Positions 36,945 through 47,126 of a stretch of 64,000 nucleotides of DNA are shown piece by piece. Within the stretch, counting starts at the first letter, position 1, and each line of letters starts with the position of its first letter. Below the pieces are notes generated by a model. The model had not been told where the DNA came from. It saw only the letters and a list, made by a program, of their open reading frames with translations, and made no database searches. The position numbers were made by a program, and so were the translations under genes. The DNA comes from Quercus robur (Eukaryota; Streptophyta; Magnoliopsida; Fagales; Fagaceae): NCBI RefSeq assembly GCF_932294415.1, contig NC_065544.1:28101210-28165209 (forward strand), in the 5' to 3' direction.

Positions 36945-37782
36945 AAATGCAATAGTAATGCTATCAAATTTCATAAATGGTAGGTTATTATTTATTATCA
37001 TATGGTTGTAGGCTTACATTACTTTATTATTTAGTAGGCGAAAAACACATTTTGGTCCCTACATTTTGACCCGATTCCCGTTTTAGTCCCTAAGTTTTTT
37101 TTTTACCGCTTTTAGTCCCTTTCCAGAAAAACGGTTCCATTTTAGTCCCTGCCGTTACATCAGAAACGGATATTGCTGACGTGGCAAACGGCAAAGTCAA
37201 AAAATAATAAACTAATGTCCACGTGGCCTAAATTAATAATAAAAAATATTTTTTAATGCCACGTCAGCATCTAAATTAAAAAAATTAAAAACTCTCATAA
37301 AAAAAATCCTTAAATAAAAAAATTAATTTATTAATTCTAACTAAATAAAAAAAATTAAAAACTCTCATAAAAAAAAAAATCAAAAACAAATTTAAAACTA
37401 AACCCAGCAAGAACAACAAAACCCAGAACAAACTAAACCCAGCAAGAACAACAAATTTAAAACCCAGCAAAAACAAGATTAACAAAACACAAACACGGCA
37501 AATTTAAAACTCAAAAAATTAAATTCAAACCCATATTTGCAGAGAGCCACATTCCTCGTCGGTCATCCTCAAAAACTCGACCTTTTTTCATTTGTTTTGT
37601 TTCACACCCACGTTGTTTTTGTTTTTTTATTTTTTTTTATTTTTAATATTCAACCGACAGGCAAATTTAAAACCCACGGAAGAGAAAACTCAATTTGAAA
37701 CTCAAACACGGCAAATTTAAAACTCAATTTTTGCTCAGATCCATGGAAGAGAAAACCCACAAGCTTTCTCTCTAAATACTGC

Positions 37783-37952
37783 AATAGCCTGGTTGAACGA
37801 GACAGGCAAGAATCGGAGCGATATGTTCCCGAACACAACCGACACGCAGAACACGAGGCTCAGCGCCGCGATCTTAAAGAACTGAACCCGATCGTGAAGG
37901 AGTACCATGCTGCGACGAGCCCGATCGTGAAGAATCTGCTTGTACCTTGCAT
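37783..37952 (-). pseudogene. Captured fragment of a sugar-phosphate/phosphate translocator gene
   Basis: Inside the Pack-MULE, minus strand. A first frame reads [18 protein letters not shown], the N-terminus of plant nucleotide-sugar/triose-phosphate translocator family proteins (At3g10290/At5g04160 type). After an internal deletion, a second frame reads [16 protein letters not shown] and [15 protein letters not shown], the fourth-exon-like transmembrane region of the same family. The two pieces are out of frame with each other and the C-terminal part is missing. It is more GC-rich than its surroundings. Not a working transporter. Confidence 0.8.
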
Positions 37953-38129
37953 TTTCGTTGATGGGTCTTGATCCGACGGCTCTGAATTTGCCTTCAACAA
38001 CAACCAAAAAAAAGATTGAATTTTTTTTTTTTTTATAAATATATTTTCAGTGAGTAATCAGAAAATGGTGAGGTTTAGTATAAATGGAAGGAGATAATAA
38101 TAGATCTGGGCATTGGAGTATTTAGAGAG

Positions 38130-38420
38130 AAAGCTTGTGGGTTTATGTTCTTGCTGGGTTTATGAAAAAGGTCGAGTTTATGTTCTTGCTGGGTTATGTT
38201 CTTACTGGGTTTATGTTCTTGCTGGGTTTATGAAAAAGGTCGAGTTTATGTTCTTGCTGGGTTTATGAAAAAGGTCGAGTTTATGTTCTTGCTGGGTTTA
38301 TGTTCTTGCTGGGTTTAGTTCTTGCTGGGTTTATGTTCTTGCTGGGTTTAGTTTGTTCTTGCTGGGTTTAGTTCTTTCTAGGTTTTGTTGTTCTTGCTGG
38401 GTTTAGTTTTAAATTTGTTT
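38130..38420 (+). repeat. Minisatellite in the right arm of the Pack-MULE
   Basis: Irregular repeats of GTTTATGTTCTTGCTGG with GAAAAAGGTCGA between some units. Complementary shorter runs (AACCCAGCAAGAAC) lie in the left arm at about 37400-37470. Confidence 0.8.
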
Positions 38421-38910
38421 TTGATTTTTTTTTTTTGATGAGAGTTTTTAATTTTTTTTATTTAGTTAGAATTAATAAATTAATTTTTTTATTTAAGGCT
38501 TTTTTTTTATGAGAGTTTTTAATTTTTTTAATTTAGATGCTGACGTGGCATTAAAAAATATTTTTTATTATTAATTTAGGCCACGTGGACATTAGTTTAT
38601 TATTTTTTGACTTTGCCATTTGCCACGTCAACAATATCCGTTTCTGATGTAACGGCAGGGACTAAAATGGAACCGTTTTTCTGGAGAGGGACTAAAAGCG
38701 GTAAAAAAAAAACTTAGGGACTAAAACGGGAATCGGGTCAAAATGTAGGGACCTAAATGTGTTTTTTCCTATTTAGTATTATTAACTTGCTACATGAGAT
38801 AGTAGTGAAAACTATTGTCAATTTAGGCGTATATAGATTTATTGTAAATGCAAATTGACGATGGTTACAAATTAAAATGGCAATGAAGGTGGGGAATTTG
38901 AATTCTAAGG

Positions 38911-39106
38911 GTTTATTTGAATACCACTTATTTTGCTGAAACTAAAAAATTATTGCTGAAATTACTGTAAATCAAGGTAAAAGTTAGTTGAAATAATATA
39001 GTGGGTCAATGAATAGTATCAAAAAGTACAGTGGGACCCATGAATAGTAAAAAAATAAGCTGAATAGTAAAATAATTTTAATTTTTAATCCTAACCCAAA
39101 CACACA
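38911..39106. mobile_element. hAT-like MITE (family 1), copy 3
   Basis: GTTTATTTGAATACC at the left and CCCAAACACACAC at the right are mirrored ends, bounded by CTAAGG on both sides. Inside: CACTTATTTTGCTGAAAC as in the copy at 278, and CAGTGGGACCCATGAATAGT. Confidence 0.6.
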
Positions 39107-39108
39107 CT

Positions 39109-39540
39109 AAGGGATTGTTTGGTTAGTTGAAAAAAGTATTGTATTTTTTGTTTTTTGCTTTTAGCATTTGTATTCAATTTTCATTTTTAGTATCTTAAAA
39201 GTTGGATTTGAATACAAAAAATGAATACAATTTTTTAGCATTTTCGTTTTGTATGAATATAAATACAGTGACATATTCGTAAATATTGTGAAAACACAAA
39301 ATTAATTATTTTTTTTAGTAATGTTTGTGAGTGAGAAAAACTATTTTTTCTTGAAACAGAAAACAATGACCAAACTCATGTATGATGTATTCTATACCCA
39401 AATTATGTATTCAAGACAACTTACCAAACACTACCAAATATGAAAATAAGTGTTTTTTCTATATTTAAATTTAAGATTTGAATATAAAATAAAGAAAATG
39501 AAAAGTAAATACACCACTTTTTGAAACCAAACATGCCATA
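39109..39540. mobile_element. MITE-like element next to the previous one
   Basis: The left end GGGATTGTTTGGTTAG is mirrored by the right end, which reads on the other strand ATGGCATGTTTGGTTTCAAA. The inside is AT-rich and non-coding. Confidence 0.5.
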
Positions 39541-40356
39541 AATGTTTCGTTGGAAATATCACAAAGTATTAGTTAGGCTTGTAGCCTGTTAACTTCATTT
39601 TTCACCTTTAAACCTAAATTTTCCATTTTTGTTTCTAAACTATAAAAGAGTTTCCTTGAATAGTTTAAGACTAAAAAAATGAAATGATTGGGGAAAAAAT
39701 TTAGGGATAAAAAGAAAACTTTTTTTTAATAGTTTAGAAATTAAAAAAAAAAGTTTAAGGATAGAAAATGTAAAGTTTTTATTTAATACTCTAAAAACAA
39801 AAAATAAGATTTTAACTTGCATTTCATTGATTTCTTTTATCTCTTTTTAAACCAACAGCACCCAATCACATTATTTTAACTTACAATTTCATAGGAGCAA
39901 ATGATATTTCTCCATATTCTTCTATGGTTTGGAATGTCATACACAAAAGTATCTAAATCTCGTGCGTGTTCATATAACCACAAAAATAAATAAATAAAAC
40001 AAAATAAAAGGCCTTTTTTTGTCGGTTTCGAAAGGGGGGGGGGGGGGGGCATGAAAACATAAAAAATCTCGAATGAAAATTGAAAAATGATGCAACTCTA
40101 GTATTAATATATACCATCTTGAGTTCTTGACTTGTTTCTGATATCTATAGTATTAATATGTAAAATTAAAATTTTCCTCTAAACTTGTTCAAACTTCAAA
40201 GCTATTACATAACAATTTAATTAGTCATTTACATATGTTTTGATCACATAATGACAGCTAAAACTAATTCAATAAATTCAAAATGTAAGTTAAATATGCA
40301 ATAATCTGGGTTAGCCTAAGAAATGTAGTGATCATAATAATCTTAAATTACAATAT

Positions 40357-40525
40357 GAGAAATGCTATGTCCACAACAAATATTGAGTGACAAATTGTTA
40401 CTGATTATTATTGTTGGGACAAAAAGGTAATCTCAAGGGTAGGTTCAAATTTGAACTAATAAAAACTAACCACCTATGATTTGTTGTGAAAATATTGTAA
40501 AAATATTGTAGACGTAGCACTTCTC
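40357..40525. mobile_element. MITE (family 2), copy 2
   Basis: Ends GAGAAATGCTATGTCCAC and, on the other strand, GAGAAGTGCTACGTCTAC. Both arms hold CACAACAAAT/ATTTGTTGTG. Related to 18739-18923. Confidence 0.65.
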
Positions 40526-40938
40526 GTTACAGTATAATTATTTCCTCCACCTACCATGCATCATAAAGAGAAGCAATATATCGATGCTCAGCTTAAACAG
40601 AGGGGAAAAACTGAATGATTGGCATTTCAAAAATTGATATAATCAGTGGGTTAATTACAAAGAATCATTCAGTCAGCTATCAGAACAATTATCTGATAGC
40701 CAGACCAAGCTCACATTAGCATTTCTGGTTGGTTTCTACTATGCCGGATACCTATTACTATCTATGCAGCATAGACAAAAAAAATTCCCTGAGTGAATTA
40801 CAGTATGAATAAAAAGAAAAGCCTCCAAAGTGACCACCTGTTTCTATCTGAAATGTACAGCAACAACATGGTCAGGAAGGTCCCTCTGATTTCTAAAGAA
40901 TGGTCTAATTGGAGTAAGAGAAACATGTTATGAAACAC

Positions 40939-43900
40939 TTATTTCCGGGTCTGTTCCACCTTGGCTCGAATCTTCTGTTCCAACACAGACTTATCTGTCT
41001 CGAGGTCAAACATCCTATTAAGAGCACGCATATTCTCAAGTATCTCATCCAGAGTACGTGCATCATCACATCTCAAGTTCTCCATTGGACCACGAAGAAG
41101 CTTTTTTACTAAAGCCACACTAAGATCATAAATAGCTTTTTTATTCTTCTCAGAGATATTATCACCTATCTTTGATAAACACTTATTAAACTCGGCATCC
41201 CTGATCCTTTCAAAGTTGCCTTTTAATCTCTTGATGGTGGGAACAGTCTCAAGGGAATCTTTCCAAGCTTCGAATTTATTCAATTCCTCCAGTAGTATTG
41301 TCTGAGCCTCCATAGCTTTTCGCTGTCTATCCTCCTTGTTAGCTTCTACAACTTCCTTGAGGTCATCCACATTGTACACAACTGCAGTCTTAAGTTCTGA
41401 GACACTCTGTTCCACATTCCTAGGAACGGAGATATCAATAAAAAGCCGCCTTCCAATTTCAGGTTGCACAGTGGGGAGCATTTCTACATGCTCTTTCAAG
41501 AATAATGGGGTCTCTGATGCAGTGCAGGTAAAAACTACATCAGCTTCTGAAGCACAAGATAGCATTTCTGATAAGGGTTTGTAGATGATTTCAACATCCT
41601 TGATCTCTTCCCGAATGGCAGCAACTCTCTCTTCAGTTCTGTTCAGAACAACCATGTTTTTACACCCTTTTGCAGCCAAGTGCTTAATCACAAGCTTCCC
41701 CATCTTTCCAGCTCCAACCACTAGCACTCTGGCAGTAGCATAAGAAGACCCTGTAAGCTTCATTAAGGCAAGCTCCACGGCAGCAGCACTGACAGAAACA
41801 GACCCTGATGATATGTTCGTCTCACTTCTAACCCGCTTTCCAACAGTGATTGCATGCTTGAATAGCCCACTGATTTTCCTATCAAAGCCAGATACTCCTT
41901 GCCCAACTTTAACAACTTGTTTTACCTGAGCAAGGATTTGACCTTCCCCTAGAACAAGAGAATTAAGCCCAGCAGCTACTTCAAACAGATGCTGAGTGGC
42001 ATCTTTGTTATACAACACAAATTGGTGCTGACAGAGCTCAGAAACAGGAACCCCACTTATCTGCAGCAAACAAAAGATAAAACTCGTTATGTCACCCCCA
42101 CCACCTTTTTTTTTTTGGAATGAGAAAACTAAATATGGTTAATTGGCAGCTATGTAAAGTAGAAAATCAGAGTACTCTTCATATAGACGCTGAAATAGAC
42201 AGACATTAATGGGTAGTTTGACACTTATGTTCATTAAAAAACCCTAGGAAACAAATACTTTGTAGCGGCAACAACCACATATATATAATTAAGAATGGTT
42301 GAGTTTTTATCCAATTAGACTCCACAATTGGGCCCATGGAAAGGCTATCAAATTAACAAGAGACATTGCAGTAGCCACCCACGAGAAGTTACATTATATG
42401 AAATTAACTCTTATCTCCCTTGGTTTCTTATTTTTCTTGTTTCTGTTGCCTTGACCCCTTTCTTTCTGGGTGGGTGGGGGGAAGTTACATGCTTCCTCTC
42501 TACACAGAAAATGAACATTACTTACTAGAGCTAAAAAATTACCTTTGACATCCATTCAGTAACTTCTTTAACCCCACGATGCTGAGACAGAGCCACGACA
42601 TATACTTCCATTCGGTTACATGTACTAAGGACAGCAGCTTCTTCAATATGGTTCATAGCACAGAGTTCGCTAATTGCTTGAGGCCACTGTGCTTCTGGGA
42701 TGGCTAGTTTTTCACGTATCTCAACCGATGCAGTGTGAACATTAAGCCCTATGACCGCAAGGCAGCTCCTTTCCTTTGTATATCCTAACAGAAAAGGTAA
42801 TAACAGGTCAACAAACGACTCCATCTTAAAATTACAAGAAGACCTTTTCAGGAGGAAACAAAAAGTCACAATTCCTCTTCAACTCCTTCCTAGGAGACAA
42901 TTGTCTACACATTTTGGAAGAAGCAGAGATACAACATATTATTATCACTACCCATGACACAAAATTGGACAAGAAAACAAGCCAACATGGTCACAAATCA
43001 CTCATTCACTGTCCCTATAATTTCAAATCTTATTACAATCAGTTCAGGCAGTCATACAAACCTATACTTTGGAAATTTCTCCAATTGTGTGATGTGACAC
43101 CAGTTCAAACTAACAAAATGCCACCTGCCAAAGTAATAGATGCCTCTCAATTCTCTATAAGCATCAGACACTAGTCAAAACAACACATCTACCCACAAAT
43201 CTTTGCAACCAATTTCAATCTAGGAAATCAGAAAACTACACCTCTCTAATATTACGATTTTCATGTGATCCATCATTAGAAATATTCAATTTACAAACTT
43301 CAACTGCATTGTACAATACCATTTACATTTTGGTCGGCATTAGTTTCACTTAACTATTGACATAGCTATATGGATCTTCAACAAACTCCCAGCAAGGATG
43401 GCATTAGATGTTAAGAAATTCTCATCTTCAACAACCTTAATCCATATTGGGCCACCGCACCCAACTTTGGATCAAAATTATCAAGGAATCATCCCTCATA
43501 ATCAAACTCATGAAACATTGTTCACACATTAGTCAACTAGATCTCATCCTTACTAGTTGGTTGAGATCCATAGCTGTCTCCAAAATGTTGGGCCCAAAAG
43601 TTTGGTGGTTGTTGTTGTTGTTATTGTTTCACACGTTAAACAAGAGTTGGCTGCAAATGTTGACTTTCAGATGTAAAAACCAGTCAAATTCTCAACATTT
43701 CATGCTGACCTTACATAAACCCCAGTTTTATTTTATATTTAAAGAGAAAAAAAAAAAAAAAAAAAAAAGGCTTTGTAAAGTCAGCATTGAACCTTTTTTT
43801 TTTTTTTTTTTTTTACAAGAATCTCATCAAACCAAAGAACAAATTAAACACATAATGGTTGACAAATAAAAAACAAAAAAACAATGGCTATTCACATGAA

Positions 43901-44346
43901 TACGTATATATAGAAAATACCCAATTGCTCTATTCAACCCAGAAGCCTTTCTTACTAGAATTTTCACCGAACAATTAAACATAATATAATTAAAAATATA
44001 AAAATTTGATACTAGAACAAAAACCCAACTTAAAGGGGGAAAAAAAACGTAAGAATTAGATTAGAGTTAATGTGGACTCACTGTTAGCAGGGGAGGACTT
44101 GAGCAATTGGAGAGGCGAAGCAGTGAAGGCCTTGGAATCGTTGTTGTCATTTGGGAACACAACCTGGCACCTAGTATTCAGAGAGGGTTTTTTTCTCTGG
44201 GAAACAAGGGACCTGCTGATCTTAATGGGTTTGTAGAAGATCGAAACTTGGGAAGGAGAGGCCGAAGAAGAAAATGACGTGAAAGTTGCGTTCTTGGCAA
44301 TCGGAGATGGAAGGAGAGAAGCGATTAAGGCAGTCTCAGCCGCCAT
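40939..44346 (-). CDS. HEMA: Glutamyl-tRNA reductase, chloroplastic (HEMA)
   Basis: Three exons: 44346-44082, 42784-42543 and 42060-40939, with GT/AG sites and consistent phase, giving 542 residues, the usual length of plant HEMA proteins. The enzyme reduces glutamyl-tRNA(Glu) with NADPH to glutamate-1-semialdehyde, the first committed and rate-limiting step of 5-aminolevulinate, heme and chlorophyll synthesis in the plastid stroma. Residues 1 to about 60 are Ser-rich and poor in acids, as in a chloroplast transit peptide. The catalytic cysteine sits in [11 protein letters not shown] (Cys144). The NADPH domain shows [13 protein letters not shown], and the C-terminal dimerisation domain is intact. 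An in-frame ATG at 44397 would add 17 residues; I prefer 44346 because MAAETA resembles known starts. Plant HEMA genes typically have this exon number. Confidence 0.96.
43545..43635 (-). mobile_element. Au-SINE-like fragment in HEMA intron 1
   Basis: Minus strand AACAACAACAACCACCAAAC then TTTTGG and AGCTATGGATCTCAACC, the same layout as 34520-34590 on the plus strand. Confidence 0.35.
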
Positions 44347-44440
44347 TGATGAAGATGAAGATGAATGTGAAAGAGCTGAAAGACACGATGAATGCATAGA
44401 TCGAAATGCTCATATATCATAATAATATAAGAATAGTCAT

Positions 44441-44450
44441 TATATATAAA
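44441..44450 (-). promoter_or_regulatory. HEMA: TATA box of HEMA
   Basis: Minus strand TTTATATATA lies about 100 nt upstream of the preferred ATG. The inferred transcription start is near 44410, which leaves the upstream in-frame ATG at 44397 only about 10 nt from the cap. Confidence 0.5.
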
Positions 44451-45877
44451 GAGACTTTAGAGAGAGAGAGAATAGAAAGAAAAATTCAAAGTAAGAATGG
44501 GTTAGGAATTAGGAACATGCGTTTGGTGCGAGAGATTTGACCAAAGCCAATATGATAGTAATAGTAGTACTGCTAGTAGATGCACGTTTTGATCATTCAA
44601 GGAAAACAAAAACAAAAAAACAAAAGTAGAAGTTTTGATGTTGTCAACAAATTTTGGGAAGACGCGTTTTGTCCACACGACAGGACAAGCACCACCGGCC
44701 AACTACCACTACGGCTCGGTTTTTTTTTTTTTTTTTTTTAAATAGTTTCAATTTAAGATATGGGTTTTTAATAATTACTTTTTATCAGTAAATTAAGAAT
44801 TAAAATTTTACCTTTTTGTTGATATTTTCTGAATGAAAAATTACCCAAAAAAAAAAACCCTCTTAACAAGTTTCCTCTACAACAATATTATGAGGGAGCT
44901 GTGAGAATTTGAAGGAGCCAAACTTGTTTTTACTTTTCATAATAATTAAATTTTACCCCTTTATTTTATTTTTTTATAATTAAATTCCGTATTAGATTTT
45001 TAAAGGATTTTCTAAGGATTAGATTTAGAGGTATCGTAATAGCAGACGTCATAATTCTGACTTTATCTTAATATATATATTTTTAACGCTTTTTTACACA
45101 TTGAAAATGCCAAATCCAATTCGTATTGTTGTCTCTTCAACAAAAAATAGTCATAAAAAGATTGCAACTTCTTAACTCATTATTATTTGTGTTTTTTTTT
45201 TTCTGGTAAAATTTACTCTTAAAGTTTGGGAGTAATTGAAATTTGGGTAAATTACATATTTGGTCCCTATCCTTTACATTTTATTTCAATTTAGTCCCTA
45301 ACTTTTCAATGACATGTCAATTTAGTCTCTGCCATCATCTCTTGGATGGAAAAGTCTGACGTGTCAAACAGCCTAAATAAAGTAAAAAAAAAAATTGCCA
45401 CATCAATTGCCACCTGGACTAACATATCAGTTTTTTTTTTTTTGGGTAAAGAGCACGTCAGTTTTTTTTTTTAGAAAACCCAAATCAAATCTTTTTAATT
45501 TGATTTCAGAATTTTGTTTATTTCATTAAACAGGACAATCATAGTCCCATATAAAACACGCTCCCTAAAATCCAAATCTGTTCCTTTTCTATTCCAGCGA
45601 GTATAGAATTGCTTGAAAATCTGGAAAAAAAAAGTGTCATAAAAAGACCTTTAATGACATTAAGTTAAAGCAAAAGCAGATGAGTAGTTTTAAACAAAAT
45701 TATGGCTGCACTACTACTTCCAATTTACCTATCATGGAAGATATTGTGCTCTTACACACTAGTATTATCCTCCATATATATGCTGTCATTGATCAAAGAC
45801 TAATAACAGCTAAGTTTCTTAGCTAGAAAATTTCAAACATCATTCCAAGGTATTAAAGAAAATTAAGAAATAAACAC
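44451..45877. other. Spacer with one MULE-type terminal fragment
   Basis: Part 45245-45480 has GGGTAAATTACATATTTGGTC and repeated TTTAGTCCCT/TTTAGTCTCT with GACGTGTCA, the style of a plant Mutator-like terminus; the other end is not visible. The rest is AT-rich with no gene. The short minus frame at 44502-44702 shows no family features. Confidence 0.5.
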
Positions 45878-46661
45878 TGTAAGGACTAGATTTGTAACGA
45901 CCCAAAAATGATATTGGATTCGCACGTAAAAAGGCCTAAACAATATAATTTGTAGAGCGTGGGTGTTCAAGAACTAGATTAACTTCCGTAGGATAGAAAG
46001 ATTCAACCTCACGTTTATTGATGGATCAGAGCTGATACAACAATCGGTTTTTCTTTGAAATAGATACAGTTCTCTTGTTTTTCACGTTTTCTTCCTGAGT
46101 TTTCTCTTTTTTTTCTTCTCTATGTTCCGATCCCCTTCCTGCATGCCCTTTTTTCACGTTATATACCGACCTCTTTATTCCATTTTCACCACACACGTGT
46201 AGGTTGGGTTTAGGGGATCTCTTTCTGTCCCATCTAACATCTTCTGGAACCTCCTTCTAGTAGCTGTAAGGCTGCTTCATCACTGTTCAGGCATCACTTC
46301 CACATTAATGTGGTCAGAGAGTTGGTTGAGAGACAATTAATGCAGAGGCAGCTGTTACCGTAGATATTTGTTTGCCCTCTCTCTCTTCCACCTTTGGCCC
46401 CTTATCCCATATTGAGTGGTGACGTAGCTTCGAGATCTGTTTGTTACCTGATGGCGTCCTGATCGTCCTCAGACTCGTATTGCCGAGAAGGGTTTTGTCC
46501 TCGGACGAATACTGAACTCCCCTTTCATGATATTCCCTCTTCCCTTCGTTTGGTTACCCTTTTAATCTGATATGGGCCTCCTCGGGCAGGTTTGCCTCCT
46601 CGGATGGGCCACAGGCCCAATTAACTTGCCTTTAATAGTTCTAGTGACTGACCGGCCCCCA
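45878..46661 (-). repeat. 3' LTR of element B
   Basis: On the minus strand it begins TGGGGGCCGGTC and ends GTCCTTACA (784 bp). TATATAA is at 46165-46159. It shares CCACATTAATGTGGAAGTGA and other blocks with the lone LTR at 13896. Confidence 0.85.
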
Positions 46662-46813
46662 TAATAACCCCTCAAAATCTTGCTTTTCGATTCCTCGGGA
46701 GAAAAGATAGATTTTGACGTCATGAGCCCATACCCAGTTATGTTTGGAGGCATGCTTCTGACGCTTCAGTATCCCGATTCTGGCAGCATTAAATTTTGGC
46801 GTCGCCCTTGTCT

Positions 46814-46910
46814 CCCACGTTCGATTGTGAGATGCAAATCAAATGGTGGAGGGCCTGTCTCGTTTCATGAGCGAGGATTTTACCGCTCATAATTTCTGCA
46901 CGACTATAAA
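46814..46910 (+). promoter_or_regulatory. Putative promoter of the antisense gene in element B
   Basis: A 36-nt block 46814-46849 (CCCACGTTC...GGTGG) is followed 91 nt from its start by TATAAA (46905-46910), about 215 nt before the ATG at 47127. It has the same arrangement as in element A (87 nt). A possible 5'UTR intron runs from CCT|GTAAGTG (about 47056) to CCTTTAG (about 47122). Confidence 0.55.
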
Positions 46911-47126
46911 GGCGTTCTCAAATTAATTCTCTTTCTTACCTTTGGTGACCACACAGCTCCAGAGCTCATACACTGAACCTGCCTTTCTCCTTTTTTATCA
47001 TTTTCCTAGCGCTTACAAATAATCATGTCTTGTCCGAGGTCCCTCTTTTAAACCTGTAAGTGTTCTTAAAATCTTTACCACTTTTATCTTAAATTAGTTA
47101 AGTTCTCTTCTAAATCCTTTAGAAAA

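Larger units (their letters stand above)
37037..38769. mobile_element. Pack-MULE: Mutator-like element with long inverted arms and captured gene fragment
   Basis: A perfect 9-bp direct repeat TATTTAGTA flanks it (37028-37036 and 38770-38778). The arms begin GGCGAAAAACACATTTTGG on the left and, on the other strand, GGAAAAAACACATTTAGG on the right, and stay complementary for about 400 bp (TTTTAGTCCCT, GCTGACGTGGCA and GGCCACGTGGACATTAG blocks). Further in, both arms carry AACCCAGCAAGAAC repeats, expanded on the right (38130-38420). No transposase; the core carries foreign GC-richer coding sequence at 37783-37952. Confidence 0.88.

Noticed and set aside
44502-44702. 66-codon minus frame upstream of HEMA
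   Set aside because: Hydrophobic run from AT-rich DNA, no family features, not linked to HEMA by splice sites.
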